Notes under the pieces: generated by a model
Databases searched by the model: none
Seen by the model: the letters and a program-made list of their open reading frames with translations, nothing else
What the model was told of the DNA's origin: nothing
Position numbers and translations under genes: made by a program
Assembly: GCF_032118995.1 (NCBI RefSeq)
Contig: NC_092656.1
Coordinates: 12,396,761 to 12,460,760, forward strand
Direction: 5' to 3'
Length of the DNA: 64,000 nt
DNA from: Asterias amurensis
Taxonomy: Eukaryota > Echinodermata > Asteroidea > Forcipulatida > Asteriidae
Part shown: piece by piece, positions 21,901-36,900 of the stretch
How positions within the stretch are numbered: position 1 is the first letter of the stretch
Layout of the letters: each line of letters begins with the position of its first letter

Positions 21901-24900
21901 CTTTTACAGCCATATGTATTGTTTCCTTAGGTTGCTGTGGCACAATATGCTGCTGATCAGACCAGAAACACAGGGGCAACCCCTTTTGCGCTGTTTGTTT
22001 GTACTTGCATTTCATAACACACAGGACCTACAGCTTTACATGTAAACTGGTAAATGTATGTCCCATCATGTCCATCCAAAGAACCCTGAGGTGGATTTCA
22101 CAAAGGTAGTCCTAACTTAGGACTAGTGCAATGGCAATGCTAAGAGATAGGACCAGTCCTAAGTTAGGACCAGTAACTCATCCTAACTTAGGACCAGTCC
22201 TATCTCTTAGCATTGCCTAGAAGTTAGGACTCCCTTTGTGAAATCCACCCCAGCAATAATAGTTAAGTATCTTGCTTTTATAAGGACACAAGTGTCAAGA
22301 CCTGAACCTGAACCCAAACTCTGCTGATCAGAATTACCAGATCACGAGGCTGGTGCTCTTAACCAGTCGGCCACGAAACGCCACAGAGTTAAGCATTCGG
22401 CCAAACTACATGTACATGTTTACGCATACAGTGCTAACACACATAGATGTATATAAGTAAAACCAAAAGGAATATTCTTTATCCCCGATGCAAATTTAAC
22501 ATACATGTGTATAACAACAAAAAATTAGATTTGCTGTAGGATGTCCTGCTTGCGAGGGACATGATAATATAAGGGATCTTACCTCAAATATAAGCGATTG
22601 GTTGTTCTTCTTGAGATAAAAGGCGAATACATATGTGTACATGAGAGTGCTCCTGCACTGGCATAAGACGTCTACGGCTTTCTTAAGGAACTGCACCTCA
22701 ATCCAAGACATGTTGTGCTGCTGCATGTCTTCCATCTTCTTCATGATCTGTATGTACAGCTACAAGACAAAAAAGAAGTAACGAAATCATCATCTTTCTC
22801 TTATAAATGCGTCAAAATGTGTGTTTACAACAGCCCTTTTCACACTGTAGTATCTCTTAACCCTGGAGGCACTGGGACTCTTTTTACCCAACAGGTATCC
22901 ACGATCTTTCACACTGCGTCCACAGGGTTCTGGTAGCACACAAGAATACCCCCAGGGTTTTACCGCTTACCCCTACTCCAGAGCAGGGGTGGCTATTCCC
23001 TGGTGTATGCCCATTTGCCAGAGCAGCTCTCAGGGGGTAAAGCAATCATACTATGGTGAAAAGGCCGGCCATTATCAATCACAGGCAATATAGTTTTGTG
23101 ACAGGGGCAATACATGTTTTCTGTTTTTAATTTGGGGTTGAACAAAGACAAATTTACCGAAGCAGGGCTTTGACCTGTCACCTTCGGGCAAGCGAGCATG
23201 CACTCTACCAATTGAGCTCTCTCGCCCAATGTTGAGTGTCTCCCTATGTTTTAGGAACTCTGTTTTTCTTGTTTGATTTCCCCAAATATCTTAACATTCT
23301 ATTAACTGAGCAGCAAGACGGTACTGTCTCTAAAGACCATGTCACACAAGGCACTTTACAAGCAACCAATTTCAGGCAATCTCCATTAAGAAAATTCATT
23401 CACATTTCAATGTTTTCATTATTTTCTTGTGGATAGAGAGTTACGCAAGAAGAATGCATCAGTGTTTCTTGTCCATGCAGTGGAGTTGGTTGCCTCCAAG
23501 TTGCCTGTAAAAATTGCTGTGTGACAAGGCCTTAAATCATCGTGACTTCTCACCTTGTTTTCGAAGCGTAAACTTTGCATATGGTTCATGTATCGGTTAC
23601 AATAAAACAGGTACCTCTCTAACGCTTGCCTCGACCGCTGGAAAAACAAACAGAACAGAAAAGGTAGACGAATCCATACAATCAAAACTGATCAATGTAC
23701 GAGAAAATTCTTTAGAACAAGAAAGTTCTCGCAGACAGTTTGCCTGAATTTAAAGACTCACAGGTTCAAGGATATATCAGGTAAGGTTTGCAGTAGCAAC
23801 ATGTGAAAATCTCTTTTGAGTAATGTTGGTTCCGAGAAGAAGTGTTTTTTTGACAACTCAACGTTCCGATCAGTATGCTCTGATCGTCTTCAGCAGAATG
23901 CTGAACCCTGTTGCTAGATGCTACTTAAGTACTGCCTTGGAAATTAACTGGTAGTTGGGCTTGGCTCAATGGTGAGCAAAGGTGGGAATAGGAACATGAT
24001 AGATAAGCTGGGCTTAGCAAAGTATATTGTAAAGATGTAGGCTGTAGCCTGGACTAAAGGCCCAGTCACACAGGCCCCAATAACGAGGATGAAAACAAGA
24101 AAAATAAAAATGCACGCCCTCGATTGGTTGAATAGGCATGGGCGTATTGTGAGTGGTGCAATTCAACCAATAGAGGGCGTGCATTTTTATCGTTCTCGTT
24201 CTCATTATCGGGGCCGGTGTCCGGGCCTTTAACCTACATTGAAACCCGCTGGGGGTGGGTAGGGAGTGTGTGCTCACTGAACTGAATCAGGTTTAAGTAT
24301 ACAGAGAAAGTGATATTTAGTACTCACTGCTTGGGCATCTCTGGCTTTCTTAGCGTCGTCTTCATCATACCTGTTACAGTTATACCTGGGGGGGGGGAAG
24401 TGGGAAGAGATGAAAAGACATTATGGAGGTTTACATGTAGCTGCACGTTCGGTGGAACTTGAACGTCAGAAAACTGTGTCGCTGAAATCTCACGTTTTTA
24501 GCACACGTGAGGTAACCCTTTTTCACGTAAGGTACGTACGTGCTCGCAAACGTCATACTTGATCATGCAATATGCACTTAGTGGTGATGTCACCCAGCAA
24601 CAGCACAATTTGTTGACATTCACGTCATGTTTTTGTTCGTGCATTGTTTAGCTACATAAACCTCGCTATTATCTTAATACGTTTAACAACACAAACCTCA
24701 AAACCTTCTAAATGATGTTACATTGACATAGCTGCAGCCATTTGCATCTAACAATCAGGGAGATTTTGTACAAGCAATGAGATTTACACTCGGTATAAGG
24801 TTCATGACCCCAATTTTTCAATGGACACCAGATCGGAGGCCAGTGATTTTAGCCTAGGCCAGTGATTCATGACCCCACAAGTCCGGTATTATTGTGTCTT

Positions 24901-27900
24901 TTATCTCAATATCAGTTTCATAATGTTTAATATCTTGAATAGAAACAAATTATATTCAAGTTGACTACAAAAGTTTAATACACAAACTATCCTAATGAAT
25001 ATTAATTTTGGTCTTACACATATACACCAATGTATACTTAAAACTTCCCCCAAGCTCTGCCAAAGACATATTACTCAAACTAGACTACAGAGATTGCCCG
25101 ATAGCTAGAGGCAACACACATCAGTGTATGGGTCAAAACCAAAATTGATATTCTTTAACCTTGATGGAAATTTCCATAAATCTACTAAACATCCTGATTA
25201 AGCTCAGTTTCAAAGAAAGAAGAAAGAAAAATGGAAAATGTTTCTTTACCATGATGACCCGTGTGGCTCCCAAGGCCCGAGACAAACCCAACAGAAGTCA
25301 GCCTGTTAATAAAATTAAGAAAAGAAAAAACAATTGGCACTCGAAAAGTGTGAAGTAATAAAGGTTGCATAAGAGGTTGCATTACTCTAGAAACGGGTAT
25401 GGATTGCATTATACGTAATGTGAGAGGAGGCAACCACTGATGCGAGACCATAGTTCCATTTTCCAGATACTGTAAATAAGGACTCATTTTACAGTGCATA
25501 TGTGTGGGGTCCAATTTCATGGCTCTGCTCACCGGAGCAAAGAATCGGCGCTTACAGAAGCAGGAAATTACGCACTTACGTTAAGCGTATATCACAGGTA
25601 AGCAGGGAAATTTTGTTACTAGGGAATCCCTTCACTTACACAGCTAGCGCAAAAATTTGGTGCTTGCTCATTAAGAGGAGAATGGTGATCGAAAGCACAG
25701 ACTTCGGCAGTAAGCAGAGCCATGAAACTTTGCCCTGCTGTGTGGCCTGCAGCCGATTTCACGAAACGCTAGGATTAATACTATCTCGAGTTAGGACGAG
25801 TAACTCGTCCTAACTTAGGATGGGTTCAATGCGCCCTAACGTCTATGGTTAGGGAACTTAACTCGTCATAAGTCCTAAGATTAATCCTAAGTTAGGAAGA
25901 GTTTGGTGTAATCGACGGCTGTTCATACAGCTGGGACTGTTAGCCAGGTACTCTATGCATCCAACAGTTAAATTAATATTGATTGCTTCGAGTGATAGGC
26001 CTATGGTCACAAGGCGACTCCCAAGGTGATCATTGGAGATTTGAACTTTCTTGAGGCCAACGCCGATTTCACAAAGCAATAAAACTCATTGCAGGAAAAA
26101 TTGTCAGTATTACTATAGTAATTTGTATTGCGACATCACACTTTACTTAGCAACTACGATTGATAAGCAGTTAAAGCCATTGGACACTTTCCAAACAGAA
26201 TTTTTTTTTAAAGTTCAAAGATTTACAAATAACTTACAGGGTTTACAGAAGGTATTGGTGAAAGACTTCTCTTGAAATATTATTCCATGAAATGCTTTAC
26301 TTTTTGAGAAAACATTTGAATTACGGATTTATCTTAAACACATGTCATGACACGGCAAAACGTGCAGAAACAAGGGTGGGTTTTCCCGTTATTTTCTCCC
26401 GACTCCGATGACCGATTGAGCCTAAATTTTCACAGGTTTGTTAAGTTGTGATACACAAAGTGTGGACCACAGACAATACTGTTTACCGAAAGTGTCCGAT
26501 GGCTTTAAGATCAATCTTAGCTCTTTGTGAAATGGGCCCCCCGGGCACGCCTTGTCTTTCCGCAGGACTAAAGTGTAGAATGTACAAGGCTTCTCACACA
26601 TCTTTGAGAAAGACCCTGCTAGGGTCAAAACGTCAGGTCATTAACTATTTTTTTTATAGATATCTTACCTTACAGTTTTGGTTGCGACAAACCATGTGGT
26701 TGCAGCCGCCGTCCTTCTCAATGGTCACATGACACTTCGGACACTCCTTTGTGTTGGCTGATATCCAGTTTGACGTTTCACTGTCGTCATCGCACTTTTT
26801 GATCCATTTCCTTAACCACTACAAAAAAGTAAGCAAAAGAAACAAAGAATAATTCAACAAAGGGTCATAAAGTAAGTAGGTTGGTTCTTGTCAATGCTAT
26901 GCTGATTTATCATGTTTATCATGTTTATAGGCCAAGTTATAAATAAAGATAAGTCGCCTGTTACAATTTCAGCTGAAAACAGTGTCTAGTTGTTGAGGAA
27001 ACAGCATAAAAAACATATTTTCTGTATTTAAATCAAGAATCTTATCGCAAACATAATGGCTCTCTGTAATTGTTTGCCATTTTGGATCTTTCAACCACAA
27101 TTCAAAGAGATTACATAATAGCAGCCTTGTTTACTTTACCATCACTGAATATATCTGATCTTTTTCTTTCCACTGATGATTGGGTATTGAGGGTAACCAT
27201 GGACAAAACTACAGCTTTATTACAAATGACATTCCTCAGGCTTGAGTGCCTTTTTGAGAGTATACTTGGTCAACTGAATCCATCAATGGTAAAGAAGAGG
27301 GTGTACAATGGTGTATGAGTGCAGTCGACTAAAGTCACCTCGGTGATGAATCCTTACCATAGGCAACATGAGTTGACTACACTCGAACCCTTAGGAAGAG
27401 GCGGGTACATGTACAGTATGTATCTAGAGTGCAGTCAATTAAAGTCACCTATGGTAAAGAAAGTATTAAATAAGATATTTCACACGCATACGTAAACTAA
27501 CCTTGCATTTCACAGGGTCGTGCCAATTCTCTCCACACACAAAACTGCAGGTATAGAGAAACGAGTTTTTATCAATACACATAACAACAAATAACAATAA
27601 TAAGAGACATTTATATAGCGCTCTTACACGAGGTACCAAAGCGCTTTAGAAGAAACTAAACAATAAGCAAATAAATAGTGGCACTGACAATGGAAAAACA
27701 GTCAAGGCGATCAATCATCGAACAGGAAAGTTTTTAAATGCTTCTTGAAAACTGCAAGTGACACAATACAGAATGCGCCTCCGAACACTGCGCGTAACTT
27801 TGGGTGTCAACCCTCTTTTGTGCGTACGTTGAGCAAGGGGTCTATACTCACCAACACACATGGCCACATTTGCAAGTGACCGGCCGTACTTCTTGATGAC

Positions 27901-30900
27901 TAGCCTTGAACGCATTGGGACAGTCTGGCGCGGAACACCATCGCATCAGTCGATTGCACTCCACAAAGCTATTGGTGATTAGATGCTGGTATTTTAGCTT
28001 CACCTTCGCATCTTTTACTAGTTTCCTGGAATCGGAATACAAGAGATCAAATAGTGCATCCTAGAACTTTTTTTTTTATAGATGAATGCATTTTTTTCTA
28101 ACATGTATCAACGTTCGCTGGACCAAACAACTTCAACAAATGTTTAAAAATGTGTGAGACTTGGATAGTCACTGGATAGTCACTGGATTTCATCATTTCT
28201 GTCCACAGACATGACAGATACTTACAAAACTGTTTGAAATGACAAATCTCCTCTGCAATTTTCTGGTTATTTTTACAATTTACATGTACATATACAGGTA
28301 TTACCGGTATATATTATTCATAGAAGTTTTATACTTAATTTTATTATTCATCCATTGTTTCAACTGTAATGTAGCGTACAGTGTTTTAGGTACATTGTAC
28401 ATGTATCATGTGAACAAGTTTTCCCGAACTGGTTACAACTTTTTTACCCAAACTAATGTACAGGGTCCGTATTTCCCTTTAAAGGCAGTGGACACTGTTG
28501 GTAAATGCTCAAAAGAATTACTAGCATTTATAAAACCTTTATAGAGCAATATAGAGCTGCATTTATAAAACCTTTATAGAGCAATATAGAGCTGTTGATA
28601 TTATAAAACATTGTGAGAAACGGCTCCCTCTGAAGTAACATAGTTTTCGAGAAAGAAGTAATTTTCCACAAATTTGATTTCGAGACCCCAGAATTAGATT
28701 TTGAGGTCTCGAAATCAAGCATCTGAACACACAATTTTGTGCGACAAGGGTGGTTTTTCTTTCATTACTATCTTGGAACTTCGACGACCAATGGAGATAA
28801 ACTTTTCACAGGTTTGTTACTTTATCCATGTTGAGATACACCAAGTGAGAAGACTGGTCTTTGACAATTACCAATAGTATCCAGTGTCTTTAACACACAG
28901 AGAAAACAAACTTACATAACAGTGTAATCGTCAACAAGAATGTCGCAACTATGAGCTGCACATGATATCGTCTGAAAGTCAAACACAAAAATGGTTACAT
29001 TATAGGTTACATACATGTACATGTACAGTAGTACAATGTATGTACATGTACACTCATGATGTACAGGAACATTATAAAAAGGTTTCACCGTCAGTCCATC
29101 ACAGAACCCCAGGCTCAAATATCGTCAAGGATGCTATTACCATCCTCAATTACAAATTCCTCTGACATGTTCAAGGTCAAATTACTGCAGTGTGCATGCA
29201 AATACAAGCAACAATTATGTGGTTGGAATCGCTATCAGTATGCAGTACATGTATGTACTGTATTTATTAAAATACATAATCATGTAGGCCTAGTCATTCA
29301 GACATGTTTAATTCATTTTCAGTTGAGTTTAGCATTATTTCTTTGGACACAACGCACTGCTGTGTCATCACAAGAAGGACTCAAATTTCTGTGAAAAAAA
29401 TCCACGAGACAGTAGGAATTATTATCAGTATTGAACAGAAAACAAAACGATACCGTTACACAGGTTGAGGGCAGTTCCATGGAAATGTAAACCTCCATAC
29501 CAACATTTTAACATGGCACAAATGTAACAAATGAGGCATAATTTTGTAGCTAATTGTATGAATTTTAATAAAATATAATTTGTAACTAAAAATATTCAGC
29601 GGCTCAAGTGCTATTTTCGACTGAAAAAGTACTTTAAAAATAGTGAAATTGGATCAAAAATAATGTTTTGTAACTTTCCACGAGTTTGATTTTGAGACTT
29701 CAGATTTAAAATTTGAGGTCTCGAAATCAATCATCTAAATGCACACAACTTCGTGTGACAAGGGTGCTTTTTCTTTCATTATTATTTCGCAACTTCGACG
29801 ACCAATTGAGCTCAAATTTTCACAGGTTTGTTATCTTATTGCACGTTGAGATACATGTACACCAAGTGCCAAGTGAGAACACTGGTCTTTGACAATTACC
29901 AAAATAGTGTCCAGTGTCTTTAAAGGAACATGTTGACTTGGATCGGTCGAGTTGGTCTTTGAAAAGCGTTCGTAACCATCTTTTATAAAATGCATATTAG
30001 GTAGAAAGATGTAAAAGTAGAATACAATAATCCACACAAACATGCCTCGAAATTGAACGGTTTTCCTTTTACCTTGTCGACTATTACGGTCGGCCATTTA
30101 TGGGAGTCAAGTTTTTGACTCCCATAAATGGCCGACCGTGTTAGTTCGCACAGTAAAAGGAAAACCGTTCAATTTCGAGGCAAACTTGTGTGGATTATTG
30201 TATTCTACTTTTAAAACATCTTTCCAACCATATGCATTTTAATTATTTTTTTTTACAAACGCTTTTTATAGACCAACTCGTCCGAACCAAGGCAACGTGT
30301 TCCTTTAAGTAAAAATACTCTAAATGGCTCACTCGGGCTACATGTACATGTAGCAGAAACCTGTCCTAGGAACCTCCTTACCTGTCCCATTCCTTCTTCC
30401 ATGATCTTTGTTGTGAGATACTCCGTCCAGCAGTCCATACAGAATCTATGACCGCATTCTAACCCCGTCATAGTCTGTAAAAAGAACAGCTCAAGTTAAA
30501 ACATTGTAGTCAAAAATTGGGTTCCGGGTTCCCTCGCATAACCACAGCTAATCATGCTAATGATTGTTAAAAACAAGAATTCTGTACTCTGTTAAGTTAA
30601 ATACATTACATGTAGGTCTGCTTATTGTGTGCATTTGCTGAGAACTGGAGAAAAACCGGCAGTGTTTTTTATTGAAATTATAGTGAAACCTGGGGCCGAT
30701 TTCACAAAGAGCTAAGATGGATTTTAACTGCAAATCAAGTTAAGTGTGATGTCACAATACAAATTTCCATGGCAATTCCAATGAATGTTATTGCTTTGTC
30801 AAATCGGCCCCAGGTCCGACACAGAACCGTGTCCATTTTCAGATCCAGAACCGAGTCTAACATTTCTAACGTTCATAAGCTACATTTAAAGTGTCCATTC

Positions 30901-33900
30901 AATTATCCAGGTCAGTTTGAAAGTTAAAATGGTTTGGAACATGTGCGTTCCGCGTTGTGTAAGAATGCTCGAGCTACAATACCTTGTAATCGTAAAAACT
31001 TACAGTGCTAATTACGTTCCTGCAGCAGATCTCACAGGGTTCTAAGACGGGTCCGGATGACCTTGTTGCCACCTAGAAGTAAACAATGTGCAAAACCAAT
31101 GTATGAGGATCAATCTTAGTGTACTGTGTATGATGATACAGGGCTTGAGCTTCATGAACTTTGGGGGAAACAAACAAGACCACAGGCATGACAGGGCCTG
31201 CACATCTCGGCCCAATTTCATAGAGCTGCTAAGCACAACAATTTGCTCAGCATGAGATTTCTTCCTTGATAAAAACAGGATAACCAACCAAATTTACACC
31301 AAATTTACACATGATTTTCCGGGTAAGCAAACAACAGCTGAATACCAGTAACACGCAATATGCAACAAATGGAAATTTGGTTGGTAATCCTGTTTTTATC
31401 AAGGAAGAAATTTCATGCTTAGCAAACTTTCGTGCTTAGCAGCTCTATAGAATTGGGTCCTCTTTGAAGAGCTTGTTTTACTGAACCAGGAAATCTGTTG
31501 GAGTTCAGGTGTTATAAGACCAGAAAACTATCTTCACAATTTCACAAATAAACTGCTTTTACATTGAACCGTTGAGGAAATATGATTGAACCATACGTGG
31601 ATGGAAAAATCTGTTTCTTTCTACCATTCTATACAAATACTTGACAGAGAAGATCAAATTGTCTTATTTGTATTTACTTCACTCCTATTCATAAGAATGG
31701 AAAATGATTTACTACATGTATTAGGCTCAAAGTCAACTTTCAAATAATGTATGTACACTGCACACATGTTCCGATCCATGTTTTGGTTTAAAAATAAATT
31801 TTTCAGGGTGAAATTTGAAACTTGACTCAATTGGATTTCAACCACAACTGGATCTCTAAGGAGGAATTTTTTTGAGCTAGTCAAAAGGTCAGGTTCATGG
31901 CTGTTTTGATTGAATATTATCGGAAGTCAGGAACGAACTAAAACATCCAAACAAAAAGTTGTCAAGACCCATTTTCTCAGAATGATGTTACATTGAAGAT
32001 ATTTTTGAGGTTGAAAACTTTGCCAAGTCCGAGGGTATCATGTAGAATACAATCAGCAAATTAATTTTATCTGTCCTCAAATTTTGAAGATTTATACAAA
32101 TCTCACCATGTTTCCTAAAATAACTACAGGCCTACTCAGACGTTTATTCGTACACAGATCTTCTTTCAACCAAAATCCATTGGTATTGGCCTTGGTGCCC
32201 CTTCAAAAATGTCCCATGCACCCACATGTGTATGTACATGTAGACTTTAGGGTTTTCCAGCAGAAGTGCCCTCTGCAAAATGAAAATAGCCAAAGTCGCA
32301 CTTTCGAAGACGTTCCAGGCATGTCAATGTCTGCAGACAAATGCAATATGTACACTGTAGATGTACTTCATTTTGTTAACCCAATGTCATGAATGACGTT
32401 CCCTTCCATGCCACACTTTTGTGCCAATCAATGTGGAATTGCCCAAAGATGGGACATGAGAGAACACAAAAGGACTCAGTCTTGGGTCAGAGTCACAGTG
32501 GACATCCCTTCCTTACGGGTTGTTCTAAAACCCCCTCGACCCCCAACCCCCTCGACAATCGACTTTTGTGCGATCTTTTTTTCTGTACACCGAAATTGCC
32601 ACAGTTCACAACCTCAGCCAATCACCCACACAATTTTGTATGCTGACGTCGACTACCATGCCTCGCACATCACAACAACACAACGTACGAGACACGTAGT
32701 ATGCACGAAGCAAACTTCGCGTGATTGGCTGCTGAGATCGGGCCTGTGGCAATTGTGATGTACAGATAAAAAAAATGCAGCATTTCCACGTGTATCTCTT
32801 GGCCGATCCGAGATTATTATCCCAACTGCCAACTGGAAACCTGCGTGTACCGCCCGAATACGATTACGGCCAACTCATTACGTGATGATCAGGCGGACTC
32901 ATTACGTGATGATCAGGCGGACCCATTTCCGGCCGATCGCTCCCGTCCTGTGTACTATGGTACTACTAGTTGCTCTAAGCGGAGCTCAAGGTTGTAGACC
33001 CGACTGACCAAATGGCCACACTGACGTGTTTGGGGTCCCCAATAGCAGAATCGGTGTGCACAATTGTCGTGCGGAAGCGGAGAGTAAATACTCCCAATTC
33101 TGTGTGGCTGATGCAGATAAATATAACCGCAGTCTCAGACTTGAAGTCAAGCCTAGTCGTGGAAGGAAGTTGCGTCACGGATCACACACTGTAAATTCTA
33201 AATCGGGGACTTAATTCTTACTCAGCCGTAAGGCGACATTTTATGAATTCGGAATTGGGACATTCTTCGAACACGGGGCGGACGTCGAGGGGTCGTGGGT
33301 CGTGGGGGTCGAGGGGGTTGTAGAACAACCTCTTCCTTACCCTGTTTGAGTGCCTTCCTGGTGTTTTCTTGTATGGACTGACGACATGCGCCTCGCTGAA
33401 CAGCTTGTCCTGGTCCTCACTGTAGAACCTCTCCATTAGCTTCTCTTTGTCCCATTTGAAATGGTTCAGAAGAATTCTGGTGACCGTTGCAGGAATCTAC
33501 AATGTAGAAAAGGTAATAGGGAAAATAAAATAAGAAGAAATTTGTGTTTAAAAAGTTATGCTACAAAAGAAAAATTCACAAGTAATTGTTCCATATGAGG
33601 CATACACTGTATCTACGGGTAAAACCAAAAAATGTAGACTATGTTCTTAAAAATACTTAACAAAAACTGTTTCGTTGAGTCACAAACAACTAATGTCATA
33701 TTTAAAGTGCTTCCACTGAACTCATTTTTTACTGCAGAAGTCTCCTTTCACTGCTGACCATAAATTGTGCATGAAAAGGCTACTAAAACCTTCTGGTGCT
33801 TTTGTGAAAATGAATGAAGTCACAATGTATGGTGAACACGTACCTGACTGCCTGATTTTCTTGTTATAAAATCTGTGAATAATATGCAGCTTCCCCGCTA

Positions 33901-36900
33901 ACATGTAGTTTAAAGGAAATATTTTTCTGCAATAAAATATGTATTTCTAAGCACAAAACTTTGCTTTTAAAAAGTTAAAAGCAGCGCTAAGAATTTAGCC
34001 CCAGGCAATCAGGCAGGTCATTGGCAATCAACTTGCCCTCACTCCCCCCCCCCACAAAAACAGCGGAAAAAACGCCTGACGTATAAAGACTCTGTACTTT
34101 GCTGATTGTATATTTTCAAAGGATCCCGAGAAACCGAATACAAGAAAATCAGCTGATCAGCTACGTAAAACATCAGTAAGTTAGATTCATAACTTTTAAA
34201 GTTAAAAAATGCTCTGTACATCAGGTACATGTAATGTTGTACGGAACATTTTTATGCTTCCACATGAACAAGGAAGGAAGCTACAAATGCACACTGTACT
34301 ATGTGTGTGTGTGTAGCTTCAGGTGAAATCTTTTTTAAAAGCAAAATAATTACAAATGTACTATTCTTGGAAGAGAAGTCAATACATGTACGTGTACACG
34401 TACCTTGGCAGGAAATTGATAATTTCATTTGAGCCGGGCTCAAAATTAACATTGGACTGCAGGCCCCAGACCAGTAATTAAAGTTGCAGGCTAAAATAGA
34501 CAAAGGACCAGACAAGTACAGCAGCTTGCTTTTCAATTGAATAATACTACCTAATTTAACAAAAATAGTAAAATAAAAGAGTTGATGCACACACATCATT
34601 TTTAAATTCACTGAGTTTCAAAAAGAACCAATAAAACAAATGAATACAAACAATAGTTTACAGTTTTAAAACAAGTTGAAGGGATACACTGTCTGACCTG
34701 CCATTTCATCTGCAAGGGAGAGAGCAAGGCTATTACATGTACAGTATGTAGGCACTATTTTTATATTTTCTTTAGTTGCTCAATTTTGGAAACTGTAGTT
34801 CCACGCTTGTGGGAAATACTGTAACATACAATGTACATGTACATTGTACATTGTACAGTATGGGACCACAATGTACTACATGTATTCACTGCACAGTTCA
34901 CTTCAGAAAAATGGTTGGTGTCAGCAGTACTTTGTGAATGCACACGGTAGGTCTATACAATGAGTACAAGATATTTTAGTCTATTGTCAAGACCAATTTC
35001 ATGATGTACAATGTATCATTAAAGGAACACGTTGCCTTGGATCGGACGAGTTGGTCAAAACAAAAGCGTTTGTAACCGTTTTTTATATAATGCATATGGT
35101 TGGAAAGATGTTTTAAAAGTAGAATACAATGATCCACACAAGCTTGCTTCGAAATTGCGTGGTTTTCCTTCTACTGTGCGAACTAACACGGTCGGCCATT
35201 TATGGGAGTCAAAATTTTGACCCCCATAAATGGCCGACGTGCTAGTCGACGAGGTAAATGGAAAACCACGCAATTTCGAGTCATGTTTGTGTGGATCTTT
35301 GTATTCTACTTTTACAACATCTTTCTACCCATATGCATTTTATAAAAAACGGTTACAAACGCTTTTCAAAGACCAACTCGACCGATCCAAGGCAACGTGT
35401 TCCTTTAACACCGTATACTATAATTTATCACACAAACGCGAGTGGAATACCGAAAAATATAGCGCTTCTGCGTCCCATATCTACAAGGCCGAAGGCCGAG
35501 TCGGATATATTTTTTCGTATTTTTACGAGCACGCGTGTTATTATTGAGTTTATCTTCCAGTCTCACATGCGCAAGTTTAAAATTTCAGAACGCTATTTCG
35601 CGATGAACAGCATGCAAGCGCACAAAGTTTAGAATGTAATTTTTGCAGTGTCCGTATACGGAGCGACACGCATTAACACTCGCAATACGCTTTGTGCAAT
35701 AAATACATAGGAAGTACATTTTTGTGTACATGTCATGCATGTAGTATTATGTTTTTATACAACCTTCCAATTCAAGCATCCGATTGGTGGATTAGCAGCG
35801 CATACTGGAAGATAAATGTACATTGTATTAACCCTAGGAGGAAGGAATGGTACACGGTACAAAAATACATATACTTACGTGTACATGTATAGGCAACCAG
35901 AGTAGTTCCATGCTCTGTGGTACAATGTACCATAACCTTCACACTACATGTATTTTACATTGTATTACATTTTATGTTCACATTGTCATGATTGTATTTC
36001 ACTTTGTATTACATTTACATGTATCATCCAATGCAATTATGCAATACACTCTGTATTATGGTGCACAGTCCTACACATGATAGTGAACTGCACAAGTGTA
36101 CACACAATGTACACAATTCAGTAAAAAGTGCAGTTACATGGTTAGTCATTCTCCATATAAAGTCATTCCCCAGTTTACCCACACATGCCACACAGTGTAG
36201 GCCTACAGTAGTGTACAAAATGTAATGTTTGTACATGCATACATGTACATGTACATTACATAAAGTAGTACATATACACAAGTGCAGAGGTACAATACAT
36301 ACATGTATAATGGCCTAATGACTCGGTATTTGGCATGTTTGGGATAGAAAAAGTAAAATCCTGTGTAAATAAAAGGTAAAGTTGTCTTAAAAACCGTTCC
36401 AAACGCACTTTTACGTACACAGTTACTTGAGTTGTAAAGTACAAATTTTTCATGGTCAGGATTTTTAGAAGCAATAAAGTACATGTATATCAGTCTTTCG
36501 TTTCAGGTGACAAGCTTTTCAAAAACAAAAACATGAGAGTGGCACATTACATTTTATAACAACATTTGTATCAAAATACTTGTAATGGACCATAATTCAC
36601 TTGCATTTATAAAACAAAAAATATAAAAAAATATGTACAATCTGTAGGCATACATGCTTAGCTCTATGAGGCATACATGTGTACTTATACATTAAACTTA
36701 ATGTGCATGGACAGATGGAGGATGTGATACATGTAGGCCTACAAATACACACGTTCGAGTACATTACATGTGAAGTGATGTAAAAAAGAAAGAAGAAAAA
36801 AAAGGGTTATGTCAGATTGTAAATGTACAGGGGCCTTGAATTGCACAATGTACATGTACTGCGCAGGTAATTTTCCTTTTTACTGGCATTTGAATATTTT

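Noticed and set aside
23150..23229. Possible functional tRNA gene on the minus strand
   Set aside because: A-box and B-box are present, but the acceptor and anticodon stems do not pair. A SINE or tRNA pseudogene fits better.
32975..33214. Overlapping frames of about 60 codons on both strands within the element at 32517
   Set aside because: They are short and overlapping, with no recognisable transposase motif, so they are most likely chance frames in a non-autonomous element.
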